Below, piece by piece: positions 54,487 through 57,491 of a stretch of 64,000 nt of DNA. Where the stretch lies: NCBI GenBank assembly GCA_019916065.1, contig CM034241.1, positions 11,383,223-11,447,222 on the forward strand. Direction: 5' to 3'. The notes beneath the pieces are model-generated. The model saw nothing but the letters and a program-made list of their open reading frames with translations, did no database searches and was not told the DNA's origin. The first letter of the stretch is position 1, and each line of letters opens with the position of its first letter. Both the position numbers and the translations under genes were made by a program. This DNA comes from Vitellaria paradoxa (Eukaryota; Streptophyta; Magnoliopsida; Ericales; Sapotaceae).

Positions 54487-54706
54487 TGTCAGTCTTTTCT
54501 CTTTTCTGAACCTGGAGGCGCATAAGCATATCTGCACTATGCATTTTATGGAAACGATTGTTGCGAAAGTTCTCGCGTGCCTTCTCGATCTCCATGAGCT
54601 CTTCGGGAGATCCGAGCTTGGGATCGAACTCCCAAAACTGCCTGCCGACGTGGTCGTTCAGCGTCCCCAGCCATGGGCCCCCTTCGGCGATCTTGAGCTT
54701 CCACAT
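395..54706 (-). CDS. OSC: Oxidosqualene cyclase, cycloartenol-synthase type, 18 exons, 755 aa
   Basis: Predicted to fold 2,3-oxidosqualene into a tetra- or pentacyclic triterpene/sterol precursor at the ER membrane. Joined exons: 54706-54512, 41235-41050, 40847-40758, 40629-40435, 40323-40239, 34601-34435, 34132-33944, 33111-32998, 32802-32680, 32547-32425, 32347-32249, 29832-29776, 23032-22986, 22896-22753, 22532-22355, 4016-3936, 1936-1853, 505-395. They read 755 codons without a stop, close to the usual ~757 aa of plant cycloartenol synthases. Start is the [11 protein letters not shown]-terminus typical of OSCs. Visible: MWCHCR at 253-258, catalytic acid in DCTAE (D482), Y409, H476, Y117, and QW-type repeats. 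MWCHCR favours the cycloartenol-synthase group over beta-amyrin (MWCYCR) or lupeol (MLCYCR) types. Residue 480 is Val where Arabidopsis CAS1 has Ile481. All introns are GT-AG except intron 3 (GC-AG). Product specificity is not certain; the enzyme family is. Confidence 0.96.
511..549. repeat. GA microsatellite at the exon 18 acceptor
   Basis: Interrupted (GA)n on the plus strand. Read on the gene strand it is the (CT)n polypyrimidine tract directly before GTGGCAG of the last exon. Confidence 0.9.
512..1852 (-). other. OSC intron 17, no further element recognised
   Basis: 1.35 kb of AT-rich intron with a TA microsatellite at about 955-976. Short reading frames here have no recognisable product. 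Confidence 0.6.
1853..1936 (-). CDS. OSC: OSC exon 17 (residues 692-719)
   Basis: [15 protein letters not shown] through GDFPQE, including the QMEDGDF repeat. Acceptor GGTCAG, donor GAG|GTAATT. Confidence 0.95.
3110..3340. repeat. Tandem repeat, ~49-bp unit, inside the TRIM-like element
   Basis: About four to five diverged copies of a unit containing AAATCTACTAACG, GCCTCGAG and AAAAATGTAGAT. Reading frames on either strand here are by-products of the repeat. Confidence 0.8.
3356..3566. repeat. Tandem duplication, ~113-bp unit, inside the TRIM-like element
   Basis: Two copies of a unit starting GCCAAAAGC and containing CCAAACGAGTGATTGGGG and CTCCAAAAGAGAAACT. They lie just beyond the 49-bp array. 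Confidence 0.8.
3936..4016 (-). CDS. OSC: OSC exon 16 (residues 665-691)
   Basis: [20 protein letters not shown] through IGAGQ. The donor CAG|GTACAT is intact, but a TRIM-like element starts 11 bp into the intron. Confidence 0.96.
5946..6349 (-). mobile_element. Probable solo LTR (404 bp) inside the copia relic
   Basis: It interrupts the gag reading. Ends are TGATGCGGAAC and CCTCATCA on the plus strand. On the minus strand it starts TGATGAGGACATC and ends GTTCCGCATCA, like gypsy-type LTRs, with a CT-rich tail and a leader-like region. The flanks TTTTT/CTTTT are only an imperfect 5-bp duplication. It includes an (AAT)n run at 6288-6316. Confidence 0.6.
6445..7215 (+). pseudogene. Copia gag-protease fragment
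   Basis: 256 codons open but torn from its frame by mutation and insertion. The zinc knuckle reads [17 protein letters not shown], so two of the three cysteines of the CCHC motif are lost (compare [14 protein letters not shown] in the element at 25 kb). The protease active-site triplet DSG is kept, followed by the usual LLSVSQL block. It ends at VFQDLRTQ, 42 bp before the nested LTR. Confidence 0.8.
7258..8764 (+). mobile_element. Solo LTR, 1507 bp, inside the copia relic
   Basis: It starts TGATTACG, ends GGTCGGTCA, and is flanked by the perfect duplication CCAAC (7253-7257 and 8765-8769). Copia coding sequence resumes directly on the far side. Size and the lack of coding capacity fit a solo LTR of a large gypsy-type element. 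Internal repeats: GGGTCCAGACCCCTCCCC twice (about 7530 and 7588) and a diverged ~120-bp repeat near 8130 and 8260. Confidence 0.85.
9100..10160 (+). pseudogene. Degenerate gypsy-like gag region
   Basis: Short blocks such as [16 protein letters not shown] and [21 protein letters not shown] resemble the gag of Ty3/gypsy elements, with stops between them. A 189-codon open stretch (9586-10155) follows with a small internal repeat (LVYKPNLE twice) and no recognised domain. It might belong to the neighbouring gypsy element or to a separate one. Confidence 0.4.
10673..15997 (+). mobile_element. Old Ty3/gypsy element with diverged LTR pair
   Basis: Two similar blocks act as LTRs: about 10673-11129 and 15488-15997. 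Both start TGGCATTGGATTATTTGG and share the ends CATCTGCTCTACC and TTGATT(T/C)GTAAGCTTCC. TAATATCAGAGCCAT at about 11135 is a decayed Met-tRNA primer site. Between them lie gag, protease, RT, RNase H and integrase remnants with many stops. No target duplication is visible, and the LTRs have many differences and indels, so the insertion is old. Exact LTR ends are uncertain by several bases. Confidence 0.8.
12471..15430 (+). pseudogene. Gypsy pol pseudogene (protease, RT, RNase H, integrase)
   Basis: A protease-like region (12471-12900) is followed by RT blocks in several frames: [68 protein letters not shown], and YFNDVLFYS, where the usual YFDD has become YFND. RNase H ([10 protein letters not shown]) is at about 13890 and integrase blocks ([22 protein letters not shown]) are at 14.8-14.9 kb. 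The C-terminal end is at about 15400. Frameshifts and stops are frequent, so it is not functional. Confidence 0.85.
15998..18413. other. Unassigned part of OSC intron 15
   Basis: No coding homology was recognised. It contains a (CT)n run at about 16467-16490, homopolymer stretches near 16900-17010 and 17450-17525, and a TA-rich patch at 17180-17335. One small open frame at 17867-18160 is listed separately. Confidence 0.5.
17867..18160 (+). CDS. Small open frame of unknown nature (97 aa)
   Basis: Starts [12 protein letters not shown] and ends in a short Pro/Gln-rich tail ([11 protein letters not shown]). A TATATATA stretch lies about 125 bp upstream. No known family is recognised. It sits in an OSC intron on the opposite strand, between repeats, and may be part of a transposon or chance. 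Confidence 0.15.
   Translation: MAPIKQYTYRAMQKSPPLSQQLSKIDVATAPYASLQTQGDLPTQGEVGGSLDEGVEFAEAGARSSPLTQMHSVLINFHLDNRKPHSKPQPQPQQLEA
18434..21511 (+). mobile_element. Ty1/copia element lacking RT-RNase H and 3' LTR
   Basis: The 5' LTR 18434-18711 (278 bp, TGTTGGAATATGG to CCTTCA) is followed at once by TGGTATCAGAGC. Gag, zinc knuckle, protease and integrase follow, ending in the Ser/Pro-rich region. Reverse transcriptase, RNase H and the 3' LTR are absent. The segment is bounded by an exact 20-bp direct repeat (18414-18433 and 21512-21531), the first copy abutting the LTR. The LTR carries an internal ~27-bp tandem repeat (ACAGCTGTATTTACAGCC). Confidence 0.85.
18946..21518 (+). pseudogene. Copia gag-protease-integrase pseudogene
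   Basis: Gag starts [15 protein letters not shown] at 18946. Damage visible: a one-base loss near 19300 (after KAHI), in-frame TAG at 19508-19510 (likely from CAG) and 19775-19777, another TAG near 19910, and an extra A in the A8 run near 20480. The knuckle is [14 protein letters not shown] (near CCHC). The protease has [11 protein letters not shown], the integrase core DNGKEYF and [15 protein letters not shown]. Coding stops at TGA 21516-21518, inside the 20-bp repeat. Confidence 0.85.
21532..22354 (-). other. OSC intron 15 sequence next to exon 15
   Basis: No element was recognised. Short open frames on both strands are low-complexity (Lys/Glu-rich or Phe/Leu-rich) and look fortuitous. Confidence 0.5.
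22355..22532 (-). CDS. OSC: OSC exon 15 (residues 605-664)
   Basis: Completes Trp605, then [19 protein letters not shown] through YLSCQNK. Contains the QLVSGGWG repeat. It is followed by the 18.3-kb intron 15. Confidence 0.96.
22753..22896 (-). CDS. OSC: OSC exon 14 (residues 557-605)
   Basis: Finishes Pro557, then [12 protein letters not shown] through QAPDGS plus two bases of Trp605. Contains the QAPDGSW repeat. Acceptor TGTAG, donor ATG|GTTGCT. Confidence 0.95.
22986..23032 (-). CDS. OSC: OSC exon 13 (residues 542-557)
   Basis: A 47-nt exon encoding [16 protein letters not shown]. The Pro codon is split (CC|T), donor TCC|GTAAGA. Confidence 0.95.
23033..24354 (-). other. OSC intron 12 host sequence
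   Basis: It holds a diverged ~90-bp duplication around 23522-23665 (CCAACACACATTGAGAGAG, TATGTCACC twice) and short CTTTCA repeats near 23250. No coding potential was recognised. Confidence 0.5.
24360..29706 (+). mobile_element. Full-length, very young Ty1/copia element (TG...CT ends)
   Basis: LTRs 24360-24562 and 29504-29706 are both 203 bp and look identical base for base. They are flanked by the perfect duplication GATAT (24355-24359 and 29707-29711). The primer site TGGTATCAGAGC directly follows the 5' LTR, and the purine tract TTGAGGGGGCG precedes the 3' LTR. Start is TGTTAG and end is CAACT, so the ends are TG/CT rather than TG/CA. The leader contains A-runs of 17 and 33 and a GC-rich stretch (24680-24930). 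It lies in OSC intron 12, opposite to the gene. Confidence 0.95.
25189..29496 (+). pseudogene. Copia gag-pol polyprotein with two in-frame stops
   Basis: One reading frame of 1435 positions, gag to RNase H, broken only by TAA at 27511-27513 (after SADVTFF) and TAG at 28042-28044 (after HALHQN). Frame is the same on both sides of each stop, so both are simple nonsense changes. Gag has a good CCHC knuckle ([14 protein letters not shown]). The protease has [11 protein letters not shown]. Integrase follows ([30 protein letters not shown]), then RT ([11 protein letters not shown] near 28540) and RNase H ([17 protein letters not shown]). It could be mobile only with help from another copy. Confidence 0.93.
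29776..29832 (-). CDS. OSC: OSC exon 12 (residues 523-541)
   Basis: A 57-nt exon encoding [19 protein letters not shown]. It is isolated between a 2.4-kb and a 6.7-kb intron; the young copia element ends only 70 bp past its donor. Confidence 0.96.
29833..32248 (-). other. OSC intron 11, mostly host sequence
   Basis: 2.4 kb of AT-rich DNA. A (CT)n tract lies at about 31688-31722. No mobile element with clear ends was recognised; part of 31370-31570 reads like an old repeat. Confidence 0.5.
32249..32347 (-). CDS. OSC: OSC exon 11 (residues 490-522)
   Basis: [16 protein letters not shown] through VNVILSLQ. The final Gln begins the QNGDGGFA repeat completed in exon 12. Acceptor TTACAG, donor CAG|GTATCA. 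Confidence 0.96.
32425..32547 (-). CDS. OSC: OSC exon 10, active-site exon (residues 449-489)
   Basis: [15 protein letters not shown] through CTAEGLK. It carries the initiating acid Asp482 in DCTAE and His476 (CAS1 His477). The local string is [12 protein letters not shown], whereas cycloartenol synthases have DHGWPISDCTAE. Position 480 is therefore Val and 479 Ala. Confidence 0.97.
32680..32802 (-). CDS. OSC: OSC exon 9 (residues 408-448)
   Basis: Starts [10 protein letters not shown]. Tyr409 corresponds to the product-determining Tyr410 of Arabidopsis CAS1; lanosterol synthases of animals and fungi have Thr here. Acceptor TTTCAG, donor CAG|GTGGTT. Confidence 0.96.
32998..33111 (-). CDS. 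OSC: OSC exon 8 (residues 370-407)
   Basis: [20 protein letters not shown] through AEDGMKMQ, very conserved among OSCs. Acceptor CCTAG, donor CAG|GTCTCT. Confidence 0.96.
33378..33702. mobile_element. Tourist-like MITE in OSC intron 7
   Basis: 325 bp, ends GATACCATTTGAT and CAAAATGTCACC (inverted), flanked by TAA on both sides (33375-33377, 33703-33705). AT-rich and non-coding. Same family as the copies at 57492 and 62286. The TNA duplication and ends fit PIF/Harbinger-derived MITEs. Confidence 0.8.
33944..34132 (-). CDS. OSC: OSC exon 7 (residues 307-369)
   Basis: [11 protein letters not shown] through CIGPVNK, with the well-conserved [19 protein letters not shown] stretch. Acceptor TTGCAG, donor AAG|GTATTC. 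The next intron contains a MITE. Confidence 0.96.
34435..34601 (-). CDS. OSC: OSC exon 6 (residues 251-306)
   Basis: [19 protein letters not shown] through NRCAK. MWCHCR (253-258) places the protein with cycloartenol-synthase-type OSCs; His256 matches His257 of Arabidopsis CAS1. Acceptor ATGCAG, donor AAG|GTTGCT. Confidence 0.96.
34602..35442 (-). other. OSC intron 5 host part near exon 6
   Basis: It contains a fragment at about 34760-34860 rich in CCGTGTCG/GTGTCGG words, resembling a dispersed plant repeat seen again loosely near 23550-23660. Otherwise AT-rich with an A18 run near 35331. No gene seen. Confidence 0.4.
35443..35766 (-). mobile_element. Gypsy-type LTR, minus orientation
   Basis: Read on the minus strand it starts TGATGGGGATC and ends GTACAGTGTCA. 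It matches the plus-strand LTR at 39130-39445 over most of its length, including a GCCTATATAAGG(G)TTGGGA-like TATA region. The purine-rich GGTGGAGAA precedes it on the minus strand. It is therefore the inverted partner of the right-hand LTR. Confidence 0.7.
35767..36892 (-). other. Unassigned segment between the inverted LTRs
   Basis: Minus-strand frames next to the LTR (35764-35949, 36055-36426) have no family that I can name. Position suggests the decayed 3' interior of a minus-strand gypsy element. Confidence 0.3.
36893..38912 (+). pseudogene. Gypsy RT (C-term), RNase H and integrase pseudogene
   Basis: Blocks in order: RT thumb ([21 protein letters not shown]), RNase H ([30 protein letters not shown]), zinc-binding HHCC ([19 protein letters not shown]), integrase core ([37 protein letters not shown]) and the C-terminal [17 protein letters not shown]. 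Stops or frameshifts occur near 37005, 37307, 37790, 38247 and after. The core ISDRNVKF has the second Asp, but the frame breaks before the catalytic Glu region. Non-functional. Confidence 0.85.
36893..39445 (+). mobile_element. 3' half of a Ty3/gypsy element with its LTR
   Basis: It begins abruptly inside RT ([20 protein letters not shown]) and runs through RNase H, integrase and the pol end to an LTR at 39130-39445 (TGATGGGGATC to CTGCATCA). GGAAAGAA, a purine tract, precedes the LTR. The 5' half and 5' LTR are missing. It lies in OSC intron 5, opposite to the gene. Confidence 0.82.
39446..40238 (-). other. OSC intron 5 host part near exon 5
   Basis: No element or gene recognised; AT-rich, with an A11 run near 40190. 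Confidence 0.5.
40239..40323 (-). CDS. OSC: OSC exon 5 (residues 223-250 plus one base)
   Basis: [19 protein letters not shown] to PFHP plus the first base of Gly251 (phase 1 donor CAG|GTTGGT). The following intron is 5.6 kb and holds the gypsy fragment. Confidence 0.95.
40435..40629 (-). CDS. OSC: OSC exon 4 (residues 158-222)
   Basis: [11 protein letters not shown] through TSWGKMWLS. It completes the QNRDGGWG repeat together with exon 3. Donor TCA|GTTCAG is short of consensus but is the only one that keeps the conserved WLSVLGV join. Confidence 0.95.
40758..40847 (-). CDS. OSC: OSC exon 3 (residues 128-157)
   Basis: Encodes [14 protein letters not shown] through CRYIYNHQ. The acceptor is a standard AG. 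The donor is CAG|GCAAGG, a non-canonical GC donor; the next exon (NRDGGWG) continues the protein exactly, so the join is required. Confidence 0.95.
41050..41235 (-). CDS. OSC: OSC exon 2 (residues 66-127)
   Basis: Runs from FAKENPN to FLMPGL, after a 13.3-kb intron. It contains the first QW-type motif (QACDGHW) and Tyr117 in GDYGG. That Tyr corresponds to Tyr118 of Arabidopsis CAS1, a position that is Leu in cucurbitadienol synthases. Acceptor TTGTAG, donor GTAAGT. Confidence 0.96.
41321..41378. repeat. (TC)29 microsatellite in OSC intron 1
   Basis: A perfect TC run of 58 bp, 86 bp beyond exon 2 on the genomic plus side, so it lies upstream of the exon 2 acceptor on the gene strand as (GA)n. 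Confidence 0.97.
41640..43700 (-). mobile_element. Minus-strand Ty1/copia relic with a LINE tail inside
   Basis: On the minus strand, in order: integrase core ([15 protein letters not shown], about 43.3-43.4 kb), integrase C-terminal part ([21 protein letters not shown], about 42.3-42.5 kb), RNase H ([24 protein letters not shown], about 42.1-42.2 kb), a purine tract (TTTGAGAAGGAG) and the 3' LTR beginning TGTTAGAATTAAT at 41833. RT is largely missing, and stops are frequent. The relic is split by LINE-derived sequence at 42.7-43.2 kb. Confidence 0.75.
42690..43230 (-). pseudogene. LINE 3'-end fragment (zinc-binding RT tail)
   Basis: Minus-strand translation gives a broken PPKVAFF-like block: [33 protein letters not shown], then [16 protein letters not shown]. 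This matches the zf-RVT region that ends many plant LINE ORF2 proteins. Stops interrupt it. It sits inside the copia relic, and its 3' edge is at about 42670-42720. Confidence 0.65.
43740..44524. mobile_element. hAT-type non-autonomous transposon, 785 bp
   Basis: Ends are CAAGGTTGTTAAAATC and, inverted, CAATGTTGTAAAAATC. It is flanked by a perfect 8-bp target duplication ATTGCACC (43732-43739, 44525-44532). The interior is AT-rich with repeated AAAATCGAGATTTTA words in both orientations and no coding capacity. The 8-bp duplication points to the hAT superfamily. Confidence 0.85.
44545..44887. mobile_element. CACTA-like terminal fragment
   Basis: Ends with the inverse of CACTACTACAAAAATGC at 44887-44871 and carries subterminal repeats (ATCACGCTTTT and variants). 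About 340 bp align by eye to 61310-61646. A matching left end was not found here, so it is probably a one-ended fragment. Confidence 0.6.
44888..46250 (-). other. Unassigned part of OSC intron 1
   Basis: Contains imperfect repeats of a CTCGCAGCCATTTTTGCTG-like unit at about 45740-46100, which produce a long Cys/Phe-rich frame that is not a gene. No named element recognised. Confidence 0.4.
46260..48205 (+). mobile_element. LINE (non-LTR retrotransposon) remnant, 5' part
   Basis: Plus-strand blocks of an L1-type [104 protein letters not shown]. Frameshifts and stops are many. A ~160-bp tandem duplication lies at about 46320-46590. The catalytic (F/Y)xDD is not preserved (LLFVNKS at about 47515). 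A copia element splits the LINE at 48205/53524. Confidence 0.82.
46750..47623 (+). pseudogene. LINE ORF2 reverse-transcriptase pseudogene
   Basis: Best preserved stretch is 46750-47073 (108 codons, FSEEEV through [11 protein letters not shown]), followed after frameshifts by 47282-47623 ([13 protein letters not shown] onward). These are the palm/finger blocks of non-LTR RTs. The missing Asp-Asp and broken frame show it is dead. Confidence 0.82.
48206..53523 (+). mobile_element. Complete Ty1/copia element inserted in the LINE
   Basis: LTRs 48206-48466 (261 bp) and 53264-53523 (260 bp), TGTTAGATTTA to TTCTTAACA, flanked by the perfect duplication GAGGG (48201-48205 and 53524-53528). The primer site TGGTATCAGAGC is at 48467, and the purine tract TTGAGGGGGG lies before the 3' LTR. 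By eye the LTRs differ by five substitutions and one 1-bp indel. The leader (48.5-49.0 kb) is GC-rich with CCGGTTCAGACCGG repeats. It lies in OSC intron 1, opposite to the gene. Confidence 0.96.
49049..53251 (+). CDS. Copia gag-pol polyprotein, intact, 1400 aa
   Basis: Encodes everything the element needs for reverse transcription and integration. The first ATG is at 49049. Order: gag (UBN2-type, about residues 20-240), a Cys-rich knuckle ([16 protein letters not shown]; the usual His is Tyr, so it is atypical), protease ([13 protein letters not shown], Asp 376; DSGC rather than DSGA), pre-integrase ([11 protein letters not shown]), integrase ([33 protein letters not shown]), RT ([26 protein letters not shown] near residue 1084) and RNase H ([32 protein letters not shown]). 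No stop or frameshift. With its nearly matched LTRs it may still be transcribed or mobile, although the altered knuckle and DSGC could reduce function. Confidence 0.95.
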   Translation: MKAFSVDCSDNITSLSIILDGTNYILWAQALSGFIKGRRLWRIISGSQKKPIQKDDEDQSAFEDRLDDWESKNYQIVTWFRATTIPSISLQFGRFQDDDQYPSPAKAIWDFLKDRYQTTGHAHQYQLLQTLHRMHQEPGQSINDFLSQMSSVWDQLALCEPTWKYSEDAQLYIIHRNHQRLLLFLMALHDTFESVRASLLHRIPLPTLEQAISELLSEETRLGLKTKALDSVLAIPPSPVPDAALAMSHGRSSGPLTPYSCIYCLKRGLPHNHSFEHCPVHECLTCHKTAPGYFQRDCPKASSSGAHSKKGSSKSSAKSLGSRTTAAITSDRSSSSGPSFSMTDVESIIQQVLAKTGTSPSTALSVMPGTSSWYFDSGCYNHMTSDFTIFSSIASSSSIPTIHTADGTHMSVTHTGYISTSSISLSNVYHIPTLALNLMSVGQLCELGLIVTFSASGCLVQDPQTKQVIGIGRKHGRLFEIVYLQLPPSSAASTAVSASTSSIFNLWHCRLGHVSFSRLKTLVSSGQLGHVVSEKVDCLSCQTSKQPALPFNKSNSVSFAPVDLVHSDIWGPSPTPTMGGSHYFVIFVDDYTRYTWLYLLTKRSELKQIYSDFSVMVKTQFSRTIKVFRTDNAMEYLDSEVLSFLRSQGTQSHLSYPGTSQQNGRAERKHRYLLDTIRALLISSSCPEKFWGEAALTAVYTINRVPTSVLGNFTPFERLYGSPPDYSHLRIFGSACFVLLQPHERTKLEPGSRLCCFLGYGIEHKGYRCWDPISRRLRVSRHVVFWEHKMFSTLSPFHLSTSSHNPLFTDISKDLHSDIFDADSPQVSQTPLLTVHPETPGSSAGPVTTPDESSPPSLVDESPPSERPKRVTQHSVRLRDYIVGSAAFSTHEPSSYREACTNPLWQQAMDDELQALEKTHTWDVVPLPLGKTAISCKWIYKIKTRSDGSIKRHKACLVARGFTQEDGIDYEETFAPVARLTSVRSLLAISAARNWDLYQMDVKNAFLNGDLIEEVSMQPPPSSSVPSSHVCKLRRALYGLKQAPRASFAKFSSTIRELGFIPSSYDSALFIRTTTAGSVLLLLYVDDMIITGDDGVGISHLKQFLSRQFEMKDLGFLNYFLGLEISRDSSGYFLSQAKYAYDLLTRASISDCKTATTPIDPQLRLTPLDGAPLSDATLYRQLVGSLVYLTVTRPDIAYAVHIVSQFMAAPRSHHFTALLRILRYIKGTMFHGLYYSAQSSLELHAFSDADWAGDPIDRRSMIGFCFFLGTSFIAWRSKKQTLTARSSTEAEYRALADTTQELLWLRWLLTDMGVTHSTGTILYCDNQSAIQIAHNDVFHDRTKHIEIDCHFIRQHVRSGIVRLISVSSTNQTADLFTKAHPPGRFFELIFKLKLLPALPP
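53524..53800 (+). mobile_element. LINE remnant, 3' part (continuation after copia insertion)
   Basis: Directly after the copia TSD the sequence reads GDSIKLWHD, the usual LINE block after RT (GDGxxxxFWxD), and continues the truncated frame that ends at 48205. The downstream limit is uncertain. Confidence 0.6.
53801..54444 (-). other. OSC intron 1 next to exon 1
   Basis: An ACTATTATTAAATGCC word is repeated at about 53831 and 53890. No element with clear ends recognised. Confidence 0.45.
54445..54490. repeat. GA/GT microsatellite in OSC intron 1
   Basis: Alternating GT and GA runs begin about 20 bp inside intron 1 from the exon 1 donor. Confidence 0.9.
54512..54706 (-). CDS. OSC: OSC exon 1 (residues 1-65)
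   Basis: Encodes the N-terminus from [10 protein letters not shown] to MLMRLQ. The donor CAG|GTTCAG lies at 54511. About 20 bases further into intron 1 a (CT)n/(CA)n microsatellite begins (minus sense). The CDS is in phase 0 at this junction. Confidence 0.96.
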
Positions 54707-54822
54707 TCTTGACTTCACACTGCAAAAGCTCAAACAGAGCACAATTCAACCGCAAACTCACATACATATACACACCTATTCACATGTAAATTTGAAAATG
54801 CAATACAAAAGCATGCATTGTA

Positions 54823-55470
54823 GAGACTACAGATTCGTGTTCGAGATCCATTGGGGAGACTACAGATTCGTGTTCCAGAATCCAACCTCTACCTTCAGGG
54901 CAGAAAGAGATTGTGGTTCACGTGAGTGTGGAGAAACAAAAGTGAGTTTTTTTTTGTTCTACGGATCCTTTATGAAAATATATAGCCGTTACTGTCTGTT
55001 TAAAAATAATTTGAATCCTGTTCGGTGACGTTAAAAATAATTAAAATTTACTTATTTAAATTAATTTTTGTAATTTTTTTTAATAATATTTTTTTACATA
55101 TCACTTTTATGTTACATTTTTTTATTTTTATTATATTTTTTAGTCACTTTTTTTAATCAATCAAACTATATTTTTATTTTTATTATAAAAACGCCATTTC
55201 ATTTGTTAAGGAAAAAACGCTGTTTAAAATAGTGTCTTCCGTGGACTAGACGAAGAAGACGCTGTATGGTCTGGCGTCTTTAGATGGCGCTGTATCCAAT
55301 AGCGTTTTGCTCGATGAGGAAAAAGATTGTGACTCACGTAGTGTGGAGAAACAAAAGTAAAGAAATGATTACTTGAAGGAAAAGAGAGAGATGCTCAATG
55401 AGGAAAAAGATTGTGACTCACGTAGCGTGGAGATACAAAAGTAAAGAAATGATTACTTGAAGGAAGAGAG
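54823..55470 (-). repeat. Local duplications in the OSC upstream region
   Basis: A unit containing TTGTGACTCACGTAG and GGAGAAACAAAAGTAAAG occurs at about 55314 and 55397 as an 83-bp tandem pair. A diverged third copy at about 54900 carries CACGTG. Separately, GAGACTACAGATTCGTGTTC is repeated at about 54823 and 54855. All lie 0.1-0.8 kb before the start codon. Confidence 0.6.
54978..54985 (-). promoter_or_regulatory. Possible TATA box of the OSC gene
   Basis: On the minus strand this reads CTATATATTTTC, about 275 bp before the start codon, which would allow a 5' UTR of about 240 nt. No transcript evidence is available. A weaker TATATG lies nearer the start at about 54765. Confidence 0.25.
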
Positions 55471-55515
55471 AGAGAGAGAGAAAACAAGGGGGTGGGGATT
55501 TTTTTCGTCTATAGA

Positions 55516-55801
55516 TAGGGTGTTTGGAAGTTAAAAAAAATTTTAAGTTTTGATAATTTTTTGGTTGTTTTTTTTTTATATTTTTTTGTGTGTTTGGTTG
55601 AACCAAATGAAATTTTTAATATTTTTTAGTAACTTTTGGGGGTATATTTTTTTACTGTAGTAAATCAAAAAAATTGTAATTATGGAGTGATACTTTTTAC
55701 TGTAACAAATCAAAAAAGTGACAAAATTTGTAGTTTTACCAAACACACAAAAATCAACTTTTGGTAGTTTTTTGTTAATTTTTGAGTTGCCAAACACCCC
55801 A
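55516..55801. mobile_element. MITE with GGGTGTTTGG ends
   Basis: About 285 bp between GGGTGTTTGGAAGTTA and the inverted CCAAACACCCC, AT-rich, with TGACAAAATTTG inside. Target duplication not clear. Related copies: 56394-56716, about 62694-62850, and a fragment at the window start (1-110). Confidence 0.6.
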
Positions 55802-56393
55802 GAGACGGGAAAAAATGTACATCAATTTGAAGCAAAGTCGGAATTGAGGCCTGCTCAGTGGAATTAAAATTTATCAAAATTTATTAATTTTAATTAATTT
55901 TTATACTTTTTTTTAATTAAAAATTTTCACATATCATCTTTATGTTACATCTTTTTATTTTTACTGTACTTTTTGCTAATTAAATTTTTTCACATATCAT
56001 CTTTATATTACAACTTTCTATTTTTATTGTATTTTTTACTAATTTTTTGTTCCACTAAACAGGTGCAAAATTTATGTCAATTCTACTTCCATAGAAGTAG
56101 TATCACTGTATTTGTTAACATAGAATTGATAGAATTTTATTTGTGAAAATTTTCATTAATTTTTTTAATTCTCATTAAATTTTGAAAATTTTATATTATT
56201 TAAAATTTAATTTAAAATAATACAATTTAATAAACATTTATTTTTAAGTCATTTAAATAAGTGAACAAATTTAATTTTATATATTATATTTACTATATTT
56301 TTTATTTCTTATTAATATTGTCAAATTTGGTATTTTTCTTGAATCAACTCAATTTAGTTCTTAAATTCAAAACGTGTTCCAAACATAAAGAGG

Positions 56394-56716
56394 GTGTTTG
56401 GAAGTATAATTTTTAGTAACTTTTAGTATTTTTTATTAAAAATTACTAGTTGTAATTTTTTGTGTATTTGGTGATCAAGTAGTAAGTTTTAACAACTTAT
56501 TGCAACTTTTGAGTATTTTATAAAATTTTTGATAACTTTTAGCATTTTTAGTAACTTTTAATAACTTTTATTAGTTTTTAAGAACTTTTAAAAACTTTTG
56601 AATTAAGAAAATATTGTAACAGAGTAGAAAAATGACAAAAGTTGAGGGTTTAGCAAACACTCGAATATCAAAAGTTAGTAATTTTTTACTAAAAACTTTG
56701 CTACCAAATGCTCCAA
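56394..56716. mobile_element. MITE with GGGTGTTTGG ends, second copy
   Basis: Starts GGGTGTTTGGAAGTATAA and ends in the diverged CTACCAAATGCTCC. It shares the internal block around AAAAATGACAAAAGTTGAGG with the first copy. No clear duplication at the ends. Confidence 0.5.
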
Positions 56717-57491
56717 AAATTTATTTACCAAATCAAATTAATTTTTTAATTATTTTAAAATCAAATTAATTTTAAGAGAAAAATGTTTCCAAATGAAGTG
56801 AGTATTATTGATGATTGTTGCCTCATCTTATCATTTAATTAAAATTAATATAATTTATTTTTTAACTAAAATTATTTTTAATAATAATAATTAAGTATAT
56901 TAATATTTATTTTATTAAAATTACTAGCAAAATAAAAATTTATTGTTAAAATAATTTATTTTATTAAATTCAAAATTTTAATAAGTAATAATTACCTCTT
57001 AAAACTATATATTTTATTAAAATATTTATTAAATTAAATTAACTTTAACCATTAAAATAATAATTTGTTATTAAATTATGTTATTTATTAATAAACTTTA
57101 TTAAAATTAATTATTATTAAAAATAAATATCTTACAACATAAATTAATTAATTTAAATATAGTTTATTAAATTCAATTAATTTTACAAAAATTAATAGAA
57201 ATAAATATTTTATTTAAATAAAAGTAATTGCTATAAATAAAATTGTATTACCAATTATATTTTTTATTTTTATTTCAAAGGCAAAAGAAAGAAAAACTCA
57301 AAAAAAAAAAAAAAAAGCATTGAAAATGAAACAGTGAAACATAAAGAAACATAAAACACAAATGTTACCAAACAAACTCTAAAAGCCTCCCTCTAAATCT
57401 ATAATATAAATTGTAAATATACTATCCAAAGTTAATACTTCATAAATACATCATCCAAAATACATCAACATTTTTAAAAATAAAAAATTCA
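56717..57491. other. Very AT-rich intergenic DNA
   Basis: Almost only A and T with TTATTAAAATTA-like words; an A17 run near 57300. No gene seen. Confidence 0.6.

Noticed and set aside
55200..55310. Mutator-like terminus around the AACGCTGTTTAAAATAG and TAGCGTTTT words
   Set aside because: Suggestive of a dispersed plant repeat, but no partner end or duplication was found.
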